Assembly (NCBI GenBank): GCA_011392765.1
Contig: WYCW01000004.1
Location: 509,846-573,845 of the forward strand
Length of the DNA stretch: 64,000 nucleotides
DNA from: Candidatus Thiosymbion ectosymbiont of Catanema sp. Cochon2018
Lineage (GTDB): Bacteria > Pseudomonadota > Gammaproteobacteria > Chromatiales > Chromatiaceae
Direction: 5' to 3'
Positions within the stretch are counted from its first letter, which is position 1; every line of letters starts with the position of its first letter. The notes under the pieces were generated by a model. The model had not been told where the DNA came from and made no database searches. It was given only the letters and a program-made list of their open reading frames with translations. Shown here piece after piece: positions 41,803-51,346 of the stretch. Both the position numbers and the translations under genes were made by a program.

Positions 41803-44800
41803 ATGAGGAAGACCGGCATGAAAGACGACCTCAAGATCGCTTACCTTTCGCTGCTTCTGCTGATGGCGCCGATCACCGCCTGGCCCCTGGAGGCCGTCGG
41901 CCCGGCCTCCGAGGCCGTGCTTGAACAACTCCGTGAGCAGCAAGGTACAGAGCCCACCGCCGAGGACCTGGTCGGCACCCTCAACGGACTTACGGTTCGG
42001 ATTTACCAGGACGGTAACTACCCTCTGGCGGAAACCCTTGCCCGCGAGGCAATGATCCTGGGCGAGCGGATACTGGGCAAGGAGCACCCCGACACCCTCA
42101 CCAGCGTCAACAACCTCGCCGGCCTGTATGACAGCCAAGGGCGCTCCGGGGAGGCCGAGCCGCTCTATATGCACGCCCTCGAGGCCCGCGAGCGGATACT
42201 GGGCAAGGACCACCCCGACACCCTCACCAGCGTCAACAACCTCGCCTTGCTGTATCACCGCCAAGGGCGCTACGGGGAGGCCGAGCCCCTGTCTGTGCGC
42301 GCCCTCGAGGCCCGCGAGCGGGTACTGGGCAAGGACCACCCCGACACCCTCGTCAGTGTCAACAACCTCGCCTTGCTGTATCAAAGCCAAGGGCGCTACG
42401 GGGAGGCCGAGCCGCTGTCTGTGCGCACCCTCGAGGCCCGCGAGCGGATGCTGGGCAAGGACCACCCCGACACCCTCACCAGCGTCAACAACCTCGCCTT
42501 GCTGTATCACCGCCAAGGGCGCTACGGGGAGGCCGAGCCGCTGTATGTGCGCGCCCTGGAGGCTAGCGAGCGGATACTGGGCAAGGACCACCCCTCCACC
42601 CTCACCGGCATCAACAACCTCGCCGGGCTGTATGAAAGCCAAGGGCGCTCCGGGGAGGCCGAGCCGCTGTATGTGCGCGCCCTCGAGGCCCGCGAGCGGG
42701 TGCTGGGCAAGGACCACCCCGACACCCTCACCAGCGTCAACAACCTCGCCTTGCTGTATCACCGCCAAGGGCGCTACGGGGAGGCCGAGCCGCTCTATAT
42801 GCACGCCCTCGAGGCCCGCGAGCGGGTGCTGGGCAAGGACCACCCTCAAACCCTCGCTGGCGTCAACAACCTCGCCTTGCTGTATCAACGCCAAGGGCGC
42901 TACGGGGAGGCCGAGCCGCTGCTTGTGCGCGCCCTGGAGACCCGCGAGCGGGTGCTGGGCAAGGACCACCCAGACACCCTTCAGAGCGTCAACAACCTCG
43001 CCGCGCTGTATCAAGGCCAAGGGCGCTACGGGGAGGCCGAGCCGCTGTTTGTGCGCGTCCTCGAGGCCTGCGAGCGAGTGCTGGGCGAGGATCACCCTTC
43101 CACCCTCGTCAGCGTCAACAACCTCGCCACGCTGTATCAGCACCAGGGGCGCTACGGGGAGGCCGAGCCCCTGTATGCGCGCGCCCTCGAGGCCCGCGAG
43201 CGGGTGCTGGGCAAGGACCACCCCGACACCCTCACCGGCGTCCACAACCTCGCCGGGCTGTATCGAGACCAAGGGCGCTACGGGGAGGCCGAGCCGCTAT
43301 CTGTGCGCGCCCTCGAGGCCGGCGAGCGGGTGCTAGGCAAGGACCACCCCAACACCCTCGGCAGCGTCAACGGCCTCGCCGGGCTGTATCGAGACCAAGG
43401 GCGCTACGAGGAGGCCGAGCCGCTGTTTGTGCGTGCCCTCGAGGCCCGCGAGCGGGTACTGGGCAAGGACCACCCCGACACCCTCATCAGCGTCGGCAAC
43501 CTCGCCGGGCTGTATCAACGCCAAGGGCGCTATGGGGAGGCCGAGCCGCTATCTGTGCGCGCCCTCGAGGCCCACGAGCGGGTACTGGGCAAGGATCACC
43601 CCGATACCCTCACCAGCGTCAACAACCTCGCCGGGCTGTATGAAAGCCAAGGCCGCTCCGGGGAGGCCGAGCCGCTGTATGTGCGCGCCCTCGAGGCCCA
43701 CGAGCGGATACTGGGCAAGGACCACCCCTCCACCCTCGTCAGCGTCGGCAACCTCGCCGGGCTGTATCGAGACCAAGGGCGCTACGGGGAGGCCGAGCCG
43801 CTCTATGTGCGCGCCCTCGAGGCCCGCGAGCGGGTGCTGGGCGAGGATCACCCTTCCACCCTCGTCAGCGTCAACGGCCTCGCCTTTCTGTATCAAAGCC
43901 AAGGGCGCTACGGGGAGGCCGAACCGCTCTATGCGCGCGCCCTTGAGACCCACGAGCGGATACTGGGCAAGGACCACCCCGACACCCTCACCAGCATCAA
44001 CAACCTCGCCGGGCTGTATCAAGACCAAGGACGCTACGGGGAGGCCGAGCCGCTGTTTGTGCGCGCCCTCGAGGCCAGCGAGCGGGTACTGGGCAAGGAC
44101 CACCCCGACACCCTCGGCAGCGTCAACAACCTCGCCTTGCTGTATCAAAGCCAAGGGCGCTACGGGGAGGCCGAGCCGCTGTCTGTGCGCGCCCTCGAGG
44201 CCCGCGAGCGGCTGCTGGGCAAGGACCACCCCGACACCCTCATCAGCGTCAACAACCTCGCCGGGCTGTATCGAGACCAAGGGCGCTACGAGGAGGCCGA
44301 GCCGCTCTATGCGCGCGCCCTCGAGGCCCGCGAGCGGATACTGGGCAAGGACCACCCCGATACCTTCGTCAGCGTCGGCAGCCTCGCCTTGCTGTATCAA
44401 CGCCAAGGGCGCTACGGGGAGGCCGAGCCCCTGTTTGTGCGCGCCCCCGAGGCCAGCGAGCGGGTGTTGGGCAAGGACCATCCCTTCACCCTCGCCAGCG
44501 TCAACAACCTCGCCTTGCTGTATCAAACCCAAGGGCGCTACGGGGAGGCCGAGCCGCTGTTTGTGCGCGCCCTCGAGGCCCACGAGCGGGTGCTGGGCAA
44601 GGACCACCCCGACACCCTCGTCAGCGTCGGCAACCTTGCCGGGCTGTATCTAGCACAAGGCCGCTACGGCGAGGCCGAGCCGCTGTCTGTGCGCGCCCTC
44701 GAGGCCCGCGAGCGGATACTGGGCAAGGACCATCCCCAGACCCTCACCAGCGTCAACAACCTCGCCAGGCTGTATCAACGCCAAGGGCGCTATGGGGAGG

Positions 44801-47451
44801 CCGAGCCGCTGTTTGTGCGCGCCCTCGAGACCAACGAGCGGGTGCTGGGCAAGGACCACCCCGACAGCCTCGCCGGCGTCAACAACCTCGCCGGGCTGTA
44901 TCAACACCAAGGGCGCTACGGGGAGGCCGAGCCGCTGTTTGTGCGCGCCCTCGAGGCCCGCGAGCGGATACTGGGCAAGGACCACCCCGATACCCTTCAG
45001 AGCGTCAACAACCTCGCCTTGCTGTATCAAGACCAAGGGCGCTACGGTGAGGCCGAGCGGCTGTTTGTGCGCGCCCTCGAGGCCCGCGAGCGGATACTGG
45101 GCAAGGATCACCCCGACACCCTCGGCAGCGTCAACAACCTCGCCTTGCTGTATCAACGCCAAGGGCGCTACGGGGAGGCCGAGCCGTTCTATGAGCGCGC
45201 CCTCGAGGCCCACGAGCGGATACTGGGCAAGGACCACCCCGACAGCCTCGCCAGCGTCAACAACCTCGCCGCGCTGTATCGAGCGCAAGGGCGCTACAGG
45301 GAGGCCGAGCCGTTCTATGAGCGCGCCCTCGAGGCCGGCGAGCGGATACTGGGCAAGGACCACCCCCAAACTCTCACCAGCGTCAACAACCTCGCCTTTC
45401 TGTATCAACGCCAAGGGCGCTACGGGGAGGCCGAGCCGCTGTCTATGCGCGTCCTCGAGGCCAACGAGCGGGTGCTAGGCAAGGACCACCCTTCCACCCT
45501 CGTCAGCGTCAACAACCTCGCCGGGCTGTATCAAAGCCAAGGGCGCTACGGGGAGGCCGAACCCCTGTTTGTGCGCGCCCTCGAGGCCCACGAGCGGCTG
45601 CTGGGCAAGGACCACCCCGACACCCTCGGCAGCGTCAACAACCTCGCCACGCTGTATCAAGGCCAAGGGCGCTACGGCGAAGCCGAGCCCCTGTTTGTGC
45701 GCGCCCTCGAGGCCCGCGAGCGGATACTGGGCAAGGACCACCCCTCCACCCTCACCAGCCAGCTCAATCTGGTCTTGGCACGGATCAACCTCGGGCGCCG
45801 GGACCAGGCCCTGGGGGGGCTGCACCGGATGGACGAGCGCCTGCGCCGTTTCGTCGGCGCCCAGCTCACCACGACCCTGCAGGAACGGGTGCGCCGCCGC
45901 TGGCTGGTATCCGAGTCCGGCTTCCAGAATGTCGTGTTCAACCTCGCCCTCCAGCAGCCGCGACCGGATACCCTGGGCCTGGCCGCCGACGTGCTGCTGC
46001 GGTGGAAACGCCTGGCCGGCGAGGCCGAGGCCCTGACCGCCCGGCTTGCCCGTGCCAGTTCCGACCCCCAGGTGAAGGAGACCGCCAGGACGCTGAGCGG
46101 ACACCGGTCGCGCCTGAGCCAGTTGGTGAACCTGCCGGAGCCGGACGGGGATGCCATCGCCGCCGCGCGTGCCGATGTGGAACGCCTGGAGGTGGCCCTC
46201 GCCAAGTGGAGCAAGGAGTTCAAGGGCCACCTGGCGGGCCGTGCCGTAAAGTGGGAGCAGGTACAGTCCGCCCTGCCAAGGGGCTCGGCCCTGCTCTCCC
46301 TGCGCGCCTTCAACCCGCTCGACTTCGCAACCGGCGCCCGCGGGGAGCCACACTGGCTCGCCCTTCTGATCCCGGCGGACCCAGGCGATGGACCGGAGAT
46401 CGTCCTCAAGGACCTGGGACCCGTCGCGCCCACGGTGGAGGTTTACCACGCCCTGTGGCAGAGCGGGGGCGCACTCTACCGGTTGCTCTTCGGCGCGTTG
46501 GACGCCCGGTTGGCCGGATTCGAGCGGCTCTACATCGCCCCGGACGGCCTGTTGGACCTGGTCGCCTTCTCGCGTTTGGTGGTCCCTGACGGACGTTACT
46601 GGACCGAGCGCCAGGCCCTGCGCCAGGTGAGTGTCGGCCGCGATCTGGTGCAAACCAGGTCAGGAACGGCCGCATCGGGAGCTATGGTGGTCTTCGGTGG
46701 GGTGGACTACGCGGGCTTTCCGGCGGCGGAGGCGGCGCCGCCATCACGCGCAGAAGCACCGACGGCCACGGACAAGCTACTGGCCCTGAACCGGCGCCTG
46801 CGCACTGAGCGCGGGGGCTTCGGCAGGCTCCCGTTTACGGGGCGTGAAGCCGAGGCGGTGGGTGCTTACTATTGGGACCCGCGGGGCCGCAAGGCGCAGG
46901 TCTGGCTGAACCGGGATGCCTCCGAGAGTCGGCTCAAGACCCTGGATGCCCCGCCCCGCGTGTTGCACCTGGCTACCCACGGGTTCTTTCGGGAACGCAA
47001 CCCGGAACGCACCGAGCGACCCATGACCCTCTCGGGCCTGGCCCTGGCGGGGGCCAACGCCGGCATGAAGGGCGCTCTGAGCCCCGCCGGCGAGGACGGA
47101 TTACTCTATGCCCTGGAGGTCCTGGACATGAATCTGGAGGGAACCGAGTTGGTCACCCTCTCTGCCTGCGACACCGGTCGGGGCGAAGTGGATTACTCGG
47201 AGGGGGTCTACGGCCTGGTGCGGGCCTTTCGCATCGCCGGCGCCCGCCATGTGCTCATGTCCCTATGGCCTTTGAACGACGGCTTGGCTACTGACTTCAT
47301 GAAGGACTTTTACCTGAAGTGGCTGGGGAATCCCAAGCGCCATCCCGCCGCGGCCCTGCGGGAAACCAGGCTGGCCTGGATCCACAACAAAGACCCCGAG
47401 CGCCGCAATCCGATCTATTGGGCGCCCTATGTGCTGATCGAGGGCCGCTAG
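41803..47451 (+). CDS. Giant exported TPR-CHAT (caspase-like) protein
   Basis: An 1882-aa protein. A signal-like segment (KIAYLSLLLLMAPITAWPLEA) suggests export. From about residue 93 there are 29 consecutive 42-residue Kinesin-light-chain-type TPR units plus a partial one (pattern LGKDHPDTLxSVNNLAxLYQ then QGRYGEAEPLxxRALEARER), nearly identical to each other. A helical linker follows (residues 1325-1560). The C-terminal CHAT peptidase domain has the catalytic His1726 in LHLATHGFF and Cys1789 in LSACDTGRGEVDYSEGVYGL. CHAT proteases act in bacterial death or defence pathways such as TPR-CHAT of type III-E CRISPR. No CRISPR or gasdermin gene is nearby. Periplasmic location would be unusual and depends on the signal prediction. 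Confidence 0.9.
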   Translation: MRKTGMKDDLKIAYLSLLLLMAPITAWPLEAVGPASEAVLEQLREQQGTEPTAEDLVGTLNGLTVRIYQDGNYPLAETLAREAMILGERILGKEHPDTLTSVNNLAGLYDSQGRSGEAEPLYMHALEARERILGKDHPDTLTSVNNLALLYHRQGRYGEAEPLSVRALEARERVLGKDHPDTLVSVNNLALLYQSQGRYGEAEPLSVRTLEARERMLGKDHPDTLTSVNNLALLYHRQGRYGEAEPLYVRALEASERILGKDHPSTLTGINNLAGLYESQGRSGEAEPLYVRALEARERVLGKDHPDTLTSVNNLALLYHRQGRYGEAEPLYMHALEARERVLGKDHPQTLAGVNNLALLYQRQGRYGEAEPLLVRALETRERVLGKDHPDTLQSVNNLAALYQGQGRYGEAEPLFVRVLEACERVLGEDHPSTLVSVNNLATLYQHQGRYGEAEPLYARALEARERVLGKDHPDTLTGVHNLAGLYRDQGRYGEAEPLSVRALEAGERVLGKDHPNTLGSVNGLAGLYRDQGRYEEAEPLFVRALEARERVLGKDHPDTLISVGNLAGLYQRQGRYGEAEPLSVRALEAHERVLGKDHPDTLTSVNNLAGLYESQGRSGEAEPLYVRALEAHERILGKDHPSTLVSVGNLAGLYRDQGRYGEAEPLYVRALEARERVLGEDHPSTLVSVNGLAFLYQSQGRYGEAEPLYARALETHERILGKDHPDTLTSINNLAGLYQDQGRYGEAEPLFVRALEASERVLGKDHPDTLGSVNNLALLYQSQGRYGEAEPLSVRALEARERLLGKDHPDTLISVNNLAGLYRDQGRYEEAEPLYARALEARERILGKDHPDTFVSVGSLALLYQRQGRYGEAEPLFVRAPEASERVLGKDHPFTLASVNNLALLYQTQGRYGEAEPLFVRALEAHERVLGKDHPDTLVSVGNLAGLYLAQGRYGEAEPLSVRALEARERILGKDHPQTLTSVNNLARLYQRQGRYGEAEPLFVRALETNERVLGKDHPDSLAGVNNLAGLYQHQGRYGEAEPLFVRALEARERILGKDHPDTLQSVNNLALLYQDQGRYGEAERLFVRALEARERILGKDHPDTLGSVNNLALLYQRQGRYGEAEPFYERALEAHERILGKDHPDSLASVNNLAALYRAQGRYREAEPFYERALEAGERILGKDHPQTLTSVNNLAFLYQRQGRYGEAEPLSMRVLEANERVLGKDHPSTLVSVNNLAGLYQSQGRYGEAEPLFVRALEAHERLLGKDHPDTLGSVNNLATLYQGQGRYGEAEPLFVRALEARERILGKDHPSTLTSQLNLVLARINLGRRDQALGGLHRMDERLRRFVGAQLTTTLQERVRRRWLVSESGFQNVVFNLALQQPRPDTLGLAADVLLRWKRLAGEAEALTARLARASSDPQVKETARTLSGHRSRLSQLVNLPEPDGDAIAAARADVERLEVALAKWSKEFKGHLAGRAVKWEQVQSALPRGSALLSLRAFNPLDFATGARGEPHWLALLIPADPGDGPEIVLKDLGPVAPTVEVYHALWQSGGALYRLLFGALDARLAGFERLYIAPDGLLDLVAFSRLVVPDGRYWTERQALRQVSVGRDLVQTRSGTAASGAMVVFGGVDYAGFPAAEAAPPSRAEAPTATDKLLALNRRLRTERGGFGRLPFTGREAEAVGAYYWDPRGRKAQVWLNRDASESRLKTLDAPPRVLHLATHGFFRERNPERTERPMTLSGLALAGANAGMKGALSPAGEDGLLYALEVLDMNLEGTELVTLSACDTGRGEVDYSEGVYGLVRAFRIAGARHVLMSLWPLNDGLATDFMKDFYLKWLGNPKRHPAAALRETRLAWIHNKDPERRNPIYWAPYVLIEGR

Positions 47452-47890
47452 CTGTAGCGACCAAACAGCGAGCCTCCCCAGGACGACAAGCGCTGGGGGA
47501 TGGTCAGGGTGGAGCCCGCGTAGGGCGGATAAGGCCAGGGATGGCCGCCATCCGCCATCTGGCCATCACCACCTGACGGCGGGTGACGAAGCACCCGATC
47601 ACAGTGACCAACTCGGCCATGAAGCGTGCCTCTTACCCGCCCTACGCGGGCTACGCATTCACCAGGAACTGGAGCGATTGGGGCCGATTATGGAGCGGTT
47701 GATTCGTATCGATCGTCCGCCCACAACAGCGCGTAAGTTGGGGTGATGGATGAACCCCAACGACAGAATCTCATCGACCCCACCATCATGGACTTCCCTG
47801 CAAATCGGGTGTTGGGGTTCGTTCCTCACTCCAACCTACGGGCTAGCGAAGATCGAGGAACAAGCAAAGAGAATCCGCGTACTTGGTATC
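47452..47890. other. Repeat-rich intergenic region
   Basis: REP-like units (GCGTAGGGCGGATAAGGCCA, then GGGATGGCCGCCATCC) at 47518-47560 and GGGGTTCGTTCCTCACTCCA at 47816-47835. AAGATCGAGGAACAAGCAAA with GAGAATCCG at 47848-47877 copies the end of valS (39608-39636). No gene seen. Confidence 0.55.
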
Positions 47891-48211
47891 ATGGATACCA
47901 TGCGCCTCACCACCGCCCAGCACCACACCATCCGTCAGGTCGTGACCGAATTCTTCGGCCCCGGTGCCCGACTGCTGCTGTTTGGCTCGCGCACCGACGA
48001 CCGGCGGCGCGGCGGCGACTTCGACTTCTACGTCGAAGTCTCCGGCCTTACCGAAGAGGAGATTACCCAAGGGTCGGTAAAGGCCCGCTCCCGCCTTTTC
48101 CGCTCCAAGGCGTTCGCCGGCCGCAAGGTGGACCTGGTGATCCGCAACCGCGACTCCGACTACCGCGCCGAAATCTACGACCTAGCCACGCGGACGGGGG
48201 TGGTGTTGTGA
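47891..48211 (+). CDS. MNT-type nucleotidyltransferase antitoxin
   Basis: 106 aa from ATG 47891 (MDTMRLTTAQHHTIRQVVTE). The active-site motif is LLLFGSRTDDRRRGGDFDFYVEV (GSRxD...GGDFDxxV). These minimal nucleotidyltransferases adenylylate the partner HEPN RNase and silence it (type VII toxin-antitoxin). It overlaps the HEPN gene by 4 bp. A strong ribosome-binding site is not seen. Confidence 0.88.
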   Translation: MDTMRLTTAQHHTIRQVVTEFFGPGARLLLFGSRTDDRRRGGDFDFYVEVSGLTEEEITQGSVKARSRLFRSKAFAGRKVDLVIRNRDSDYRAEIYDLATRTGVVL

Positions 48212-48696
48212 GCGACGAGATCGAAAAGCTGAAGATGCAGTTGGAACGCTGCCAAGCACACGCCCGTTTCCTGAACGAGAGCCTGGAAGCGATGGCGGCC
48301 GACCTCCCCTTCGACGCCGACGCGCTCGCCCGCTATCGATCCGCACCGTCCGGAATGGCCTACCTCGACCAGTTCGCCTACCGCTTCGACCGCCTCCAGG
48401 ACACCATGGGCCGACAGCTCTTCCCGCTGATCCTGGAAGTGGTCAAGGAACCCCTGCCGGAAGCGGCCACCTTCATGGAGAAGCTCGATCGATTGGAGCG
48501 ACTGGGCGTCGTCCCCAGCGTCGAGCAATGGGACGAAATCCGCGAACTGCGCAACGCCCTGACCCACGACTATCCCGAAGGGGCGGAACGCCTCGCAGCC
48601 ACCATCAACCAAGCGGTGGACGCAGCGCGCTCACTGGTGGAGATCCTGGATGGAAACGCGCAGTGGCTCAGGAAGAAGCTACCGTCGTTACATTAA
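48208..48696 (+). CDS. HEPN-domain toxin, partner of MNT
   Basis: 162 aa from GTG 48208, whose TG is shared with the upstream stop. The helical protein carries the HEPN RNase motif RELRNALTHDYPEG (Rx4-6H, with the Tyr three residues after the His that is the target of adenylylation in HepT-type toxins). N-terminal and C-terminal helices are complete. It forms a two-gene type VII-like system with the upstream gene. Confidence 0.88.
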   Translation: MSDEIEKLKMQLERCQAHARFLNESLEAMAADLPFDADALARYRSAPSGMAYLDQFAYRFDRLQDTMGRQLFPLILEVVKEPLPEAATFMEKLDRLERLGVVPSVEQWDEIRELRNALTHDYPEGAERLAATINQAVDAARSLVEILDGNAQWLRKKLPSLH

Positions 48697-48842
48697 GGGC
48701 ACTTCCAATAATTCACGGCAATAACGAACCGCTTCCCCGAGCTCGCGCCATGCCGGTTGAGCCGAACCGTGCTCCTCATCAAGGGAGGGTGTCGTAAAAG
48801 GGGCACGGCACGCCGTGCCCCGACGATCCCGTTTCATCCGAT

Positions 48843-48958
48843 TCTGCTGGTCAGGCCCCATCTCCTACGCCCAACCAGCCGTTGGAGAGCCTGGGTAGGT
48901 CGAAATCGGGATCGGGATTTCGATCCCGATCCCGATCCCGATTTGTGCAGTGCACAAA
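48843..48958. repeat. Long dispersed repeat with GGGATC hairpin
   Basis: ATCTCCTACGCCCAACC ... GGGTAGGTCGAAATCGGG, then a 14-bp hairpin (ATCGGGATCGGGAT / ATCCCGATCCCGAT, loop TTCG) with extra ATCCCG units and a TTTGTGCA-G-TGCACAAA palindrome (48942-48958). An inverted copy lies at 51680-51745 plus 53165-53240, split by the IS4-family element. The rest of 48697-49056 has no gene. Confidence 0.75.
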
Positions 48959-49056
48959 CTTGACTCATTGATAAAGATTCGGGTCCCTCAAGGGATCCTA
49001 GCCACGGGTAATGAGGAAGGGTACGAAGGCTACCCGCCCCGCCCCATCGCGCGGGC

Positions 49057-50028
49057 CTATCGCGAGCCGCGTAGCTCGACTATCAGTCGGTCCTTTTCCG
49101 CCAGTTCCCGGTCTTTCTCTCCGATGACTTGGTCCTTCTCTTCAAGAGCCTTTGCGTTCTCCTCAAGGGTTTTGGCGTTCTCTTCAAGAGCCCTGTCCTT
49201 CTCCTCGATGACCTGATCCTTTTCTTCGATGACCTGATCCTTTTCTTCGATGACCTGATCCTTCTCTTCAATAACCTTGTCCTTCCCCGCCATCCGGCGC
49301 TCCATATCTTCCAGTTCCGCCAGGATCTCATCCTCCACCTCCATGGTCCGTCTGATGTCCGGCTCGGAAACTGCACCGTTCAGCCACCGCACCACCTTTC
49401 GGTACGCCTCGGGATAGGCCACTTCATCGACATCCAGGATGTGCCCGTCACCCGCGACCTTCCGGTGCTGATCAAAAATGGCCAGGAGCTTTTCCGTGGT
49501 CGTCCTGCGCTCGGGGCCGAGCTGCGGGATCTGGATCACGAAGCTGTCGTGGGTCAGGCTCTCGATGAATTCCTCGCGGGTTGGGATTTCCTCGCCGGTG
49601 GCTGCATCGTAATAGCGCCGCAGGACCCTGATGACGGGAGCATCCACCTGGTCGAGCCGGTAACCGAGGAAATAGATGCTGATGATGGGGGTCGCCTGCG
49701 GGGCCTTTTCGCCCGCGACCGGAAATCCCTTTTTGTATTGCTCTCCCAAGTAGCGCCGGAACCGCATGATGTCGGCTGCGAACTTGGCCTTCTGGATTTC
49801 GATGACTACATGCCGCTCTTCGCCGCCGGCGGTTCTTATCCGCGCTGCGAAATCCAGCCGGTACACGGTGAAGGTGCGCTTTTCCAGCGCCATGGCCGTT
49901 TCCTGGGGCAACAGCTCGAGGGAAAGGATCTCTTCCTCCAGGATCGTCGACAGGATCAGGATCGCGATCTCGTTGTTCTGCATCAGATATTTGAACACGA
50001 CATCGTAGATGGGATTGGCTATTCGCAT
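49057..50028 (-). CDS. Rpn-type PD-(D/E)XK nuclease family protein with heptad-repeat tail, copy 1
   Basis: A 323-aa protein (MRIANPIYDVVFKYLMQNNE). The PD-(D/E)XK core shows YRLDFAARIRTAGGEERHVVIEIQKAKF (D...ExQK), as in Rpn/transposase_31-type nucleases. The C-terminal ~80 residues are a coiled coil of exact heptads (EEKDQVI repeated, then EENAKTL/EENAKAL, AEKDRLI). Rpn proteins are DNA nucleases linked to recombination and phage defence. Copy 2 at 50417 is about 96 percent identical over the core but has two heptads fewer. Confidence 0.85.
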   Translation of the reverse strand: MRIANPIYDVVFKYLMQNNEIAILILSTILEEEILSLELLPQETAMALEKRTFTVYRLDFAARIRTAGGEERHVVIEIQKAKFAADIMRFRRYLGEQYKKGFPVAGEKAPQATPIISIYFLGYRLDQVDAPVIRVLRRYYDAATGEEIPTREEFIESLTHDSFVIQIPQLGPERRTTTEKLLAIFDQHRKVAGDGHILDVDEVAYPEAYRKVVRWLNGAVSEPDIRRTMEVEDEILAELEDMERRMAGKDKVIEEKDQVIEEKDQVIEEKDQVIEEKDRALEENAKTLEENAKALEEKDQVIGEKDRELAEKDRLIVELRGSR

Positions 50029-50087
50029 CGCTCACCTCCTGGCCGGGAATGCAGGGAAAAAACGGCGCTTCGGCTATGATTGTAGCC

Positions 50088-50219
50088 CAATGCCATTAAG
50101 TTAAGCGTTGCCGGTCGGCAAAGTAAGAGAAGAAACTACGAATCACGCGAATCGATTCACGGAAATTCGCGTGATCCGTAGTTTTCTCTAAGTGGCCAAC
50201 AGCTAACTTAATGGCATTG
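50088..50219. mobile_element. Intact MITE with 10-bp target duplication
   Basis: 132 bp, ends CAATGCCATTAAGTTAAGC and (other strand) CAATGCCATTAAGTTAGC, with a central palindrome (ACTACGAATCACGCGAATCG / ATTCGCGTGATCCGTAGT). It is flanked by GATTGTAGCC at 50078-50087 and 50220-50229. The paralogous region after 51346 (GATTGTAGCCCGTTCACTCG near 51396) lacks the insertion and shows the empty site. Confidence 0.9.
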
Positions 50220-50416
50220 GATTGTAGCCTGTTCACTCGGAAGGGTGTCGTAACCGCGCTCACCGCATCCTACGGGCTACCCGCCCCCTGACAACTGCCC
50301 CCTTGGGAGTGCACAAATTTGACTCATTGGTAAAGATTCGGCTCCCTCAAGGAATCCTAGCCACGGGTAATGAGGAAGGGCACGAAGGCTACCCGCCCGC
50401 GCCCCATCGCGCGAGC

Positions 50417-51346
50417 CTATCGCGAGCCGCGCAGCTCGGCTATCAGCCGGTCCTTTTCCGCCAGCTCCCGGTCTTTCTCTCCGATGACTTGGTCCTTCTC
50501 TTCAAGAGCCTTTGCGTTCTCCTCAAGGGCTTTGGCGTTCTCTTCAAGAACCCTGTCCTTCTCCTCGATGACCTGATCCTTCTCTTCAATAACCTTGTCC
50601 TTCCCCGCTATCCGGCGCTCCATATCTTCCAGCTCCGCCAGGATTTCATCCTCCACCTCCATGGTCCGCCTGATGTCCGGCTCGGAGACCGCGCCGTTCA
50701 GCCACCGCACCACCTTTCGGTACGCCTCCGGATAGGCCACTTCATCCACATCCAGGATGTGCCCGTCACCCTCGGCCTTCCGGTGCTGATCAAAAATGGC
50801 CAGGAGCTTTTCCGTGGTCGTCCTGCGCTCGGGGCCGAGCTGCGGGATCTGGATCACGAAGCTGTCGTGGGTCAGGCTCTCGATGAATTCCTCGCGGGTT
50901 GGGATTTCCTCGCCGGTGGCTGCATCGTAATAGCGCCGCAGGACCCTGATGACGGGAGCATCCACCTGGTCGAGCCGGTAGCCGAGGAAATAGATGCTGA
51001 TGATGGGGGTCGCCTGCGGGGCCTTTTCGCCCGCGACCGGGAATCCCTTTTTGTACTGCTCTCCCAGGTAGCGCCGGAACCGCATGATGTCGGCTGCGAA
51101 CTTGGCCTTCTGGATTTCGATGACTACATGCCTCTCTTTGCCGCCGGCGGTTTTTATCCGTGCTGCGAAATCCAGCCGGTACACGGTGAAGGTGTGCTTT
51201 TCCAGCGCCATGGCCGTTTCCTGGGGCAACAGCTCGAGGGAAAGGATCTCTTCCTCCAGGATCGTCGACAGGATCAGGATCGCGATCTCGTTGTTCTGCA
51301 TCAGATATTTGAACACGACATCGTAGATGGGATTGGCTATTCGCAT
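50417..51346 (-). CDS. Rpn-type PD-(D/E)XK nuclease family protein, copy 2
   Basis: A 309-aa paralogue of the gene at 49057-50028. Core and nuclease motif (RLDFAARIKTAGGKERHVVIEIQK) are the same. The tail has two EEKDQVI heptads fewer. The similarity extends into both flanks (upstream GGCCGGGAATGCAGGGAAAA, downstream TCAAGGAATCCTAGCCACGG), so the pair arose by duplication of a segment of about 1.1 kb. Confidence 0.85.
   Translation of the reverse strand: MRIANPIYDVVFKYLMQNNEIAILILSTILEEEILSLELLPQETAMALEKHTFTVYRLDFAARIKTAGGKERHVVIEIQKAKFAADIMRFRRYLGEQYKKGFPVAGEKAPQATPIISIYFLGYRLDQVDAPVIRVLRRYYDAATGEEIPTREEFIESLTHDSFVIQIPQLGPERRTTTEKLLAIFDQHRKAEGDGHILDVDEVAYPEAYRKVVRWLNGAVSEPDIRRTMEVEDEILAELEDMERRIAGKDKVIEEKDQVIEEKDRVLEENAKALEENAKALEEKDQVIGEKDRELAEKDRLIAELRGSR

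Noticed and set aside
42079..45760. Regular repeats suggestive of a CRISPR array
   Set aside because: Units are 126 bp, coding and contiguous without unique spacers; no cas gene is present.
41695..46653. Long minus-strand and alternative plus-frame ORFs (up to 525 codons) across the TPR region
   Set aside because: They arise because the 126-bp repeat is a multiple of three, so any open frame stays open. Their translations are themselves 42-residue repeats with unlikely composition.
49197..49290. 21-bp tandem repeats suggestive of a satellite or CRISPR
   Set aside because: They encode coiled-coil heptads of the Rpn-type protein.
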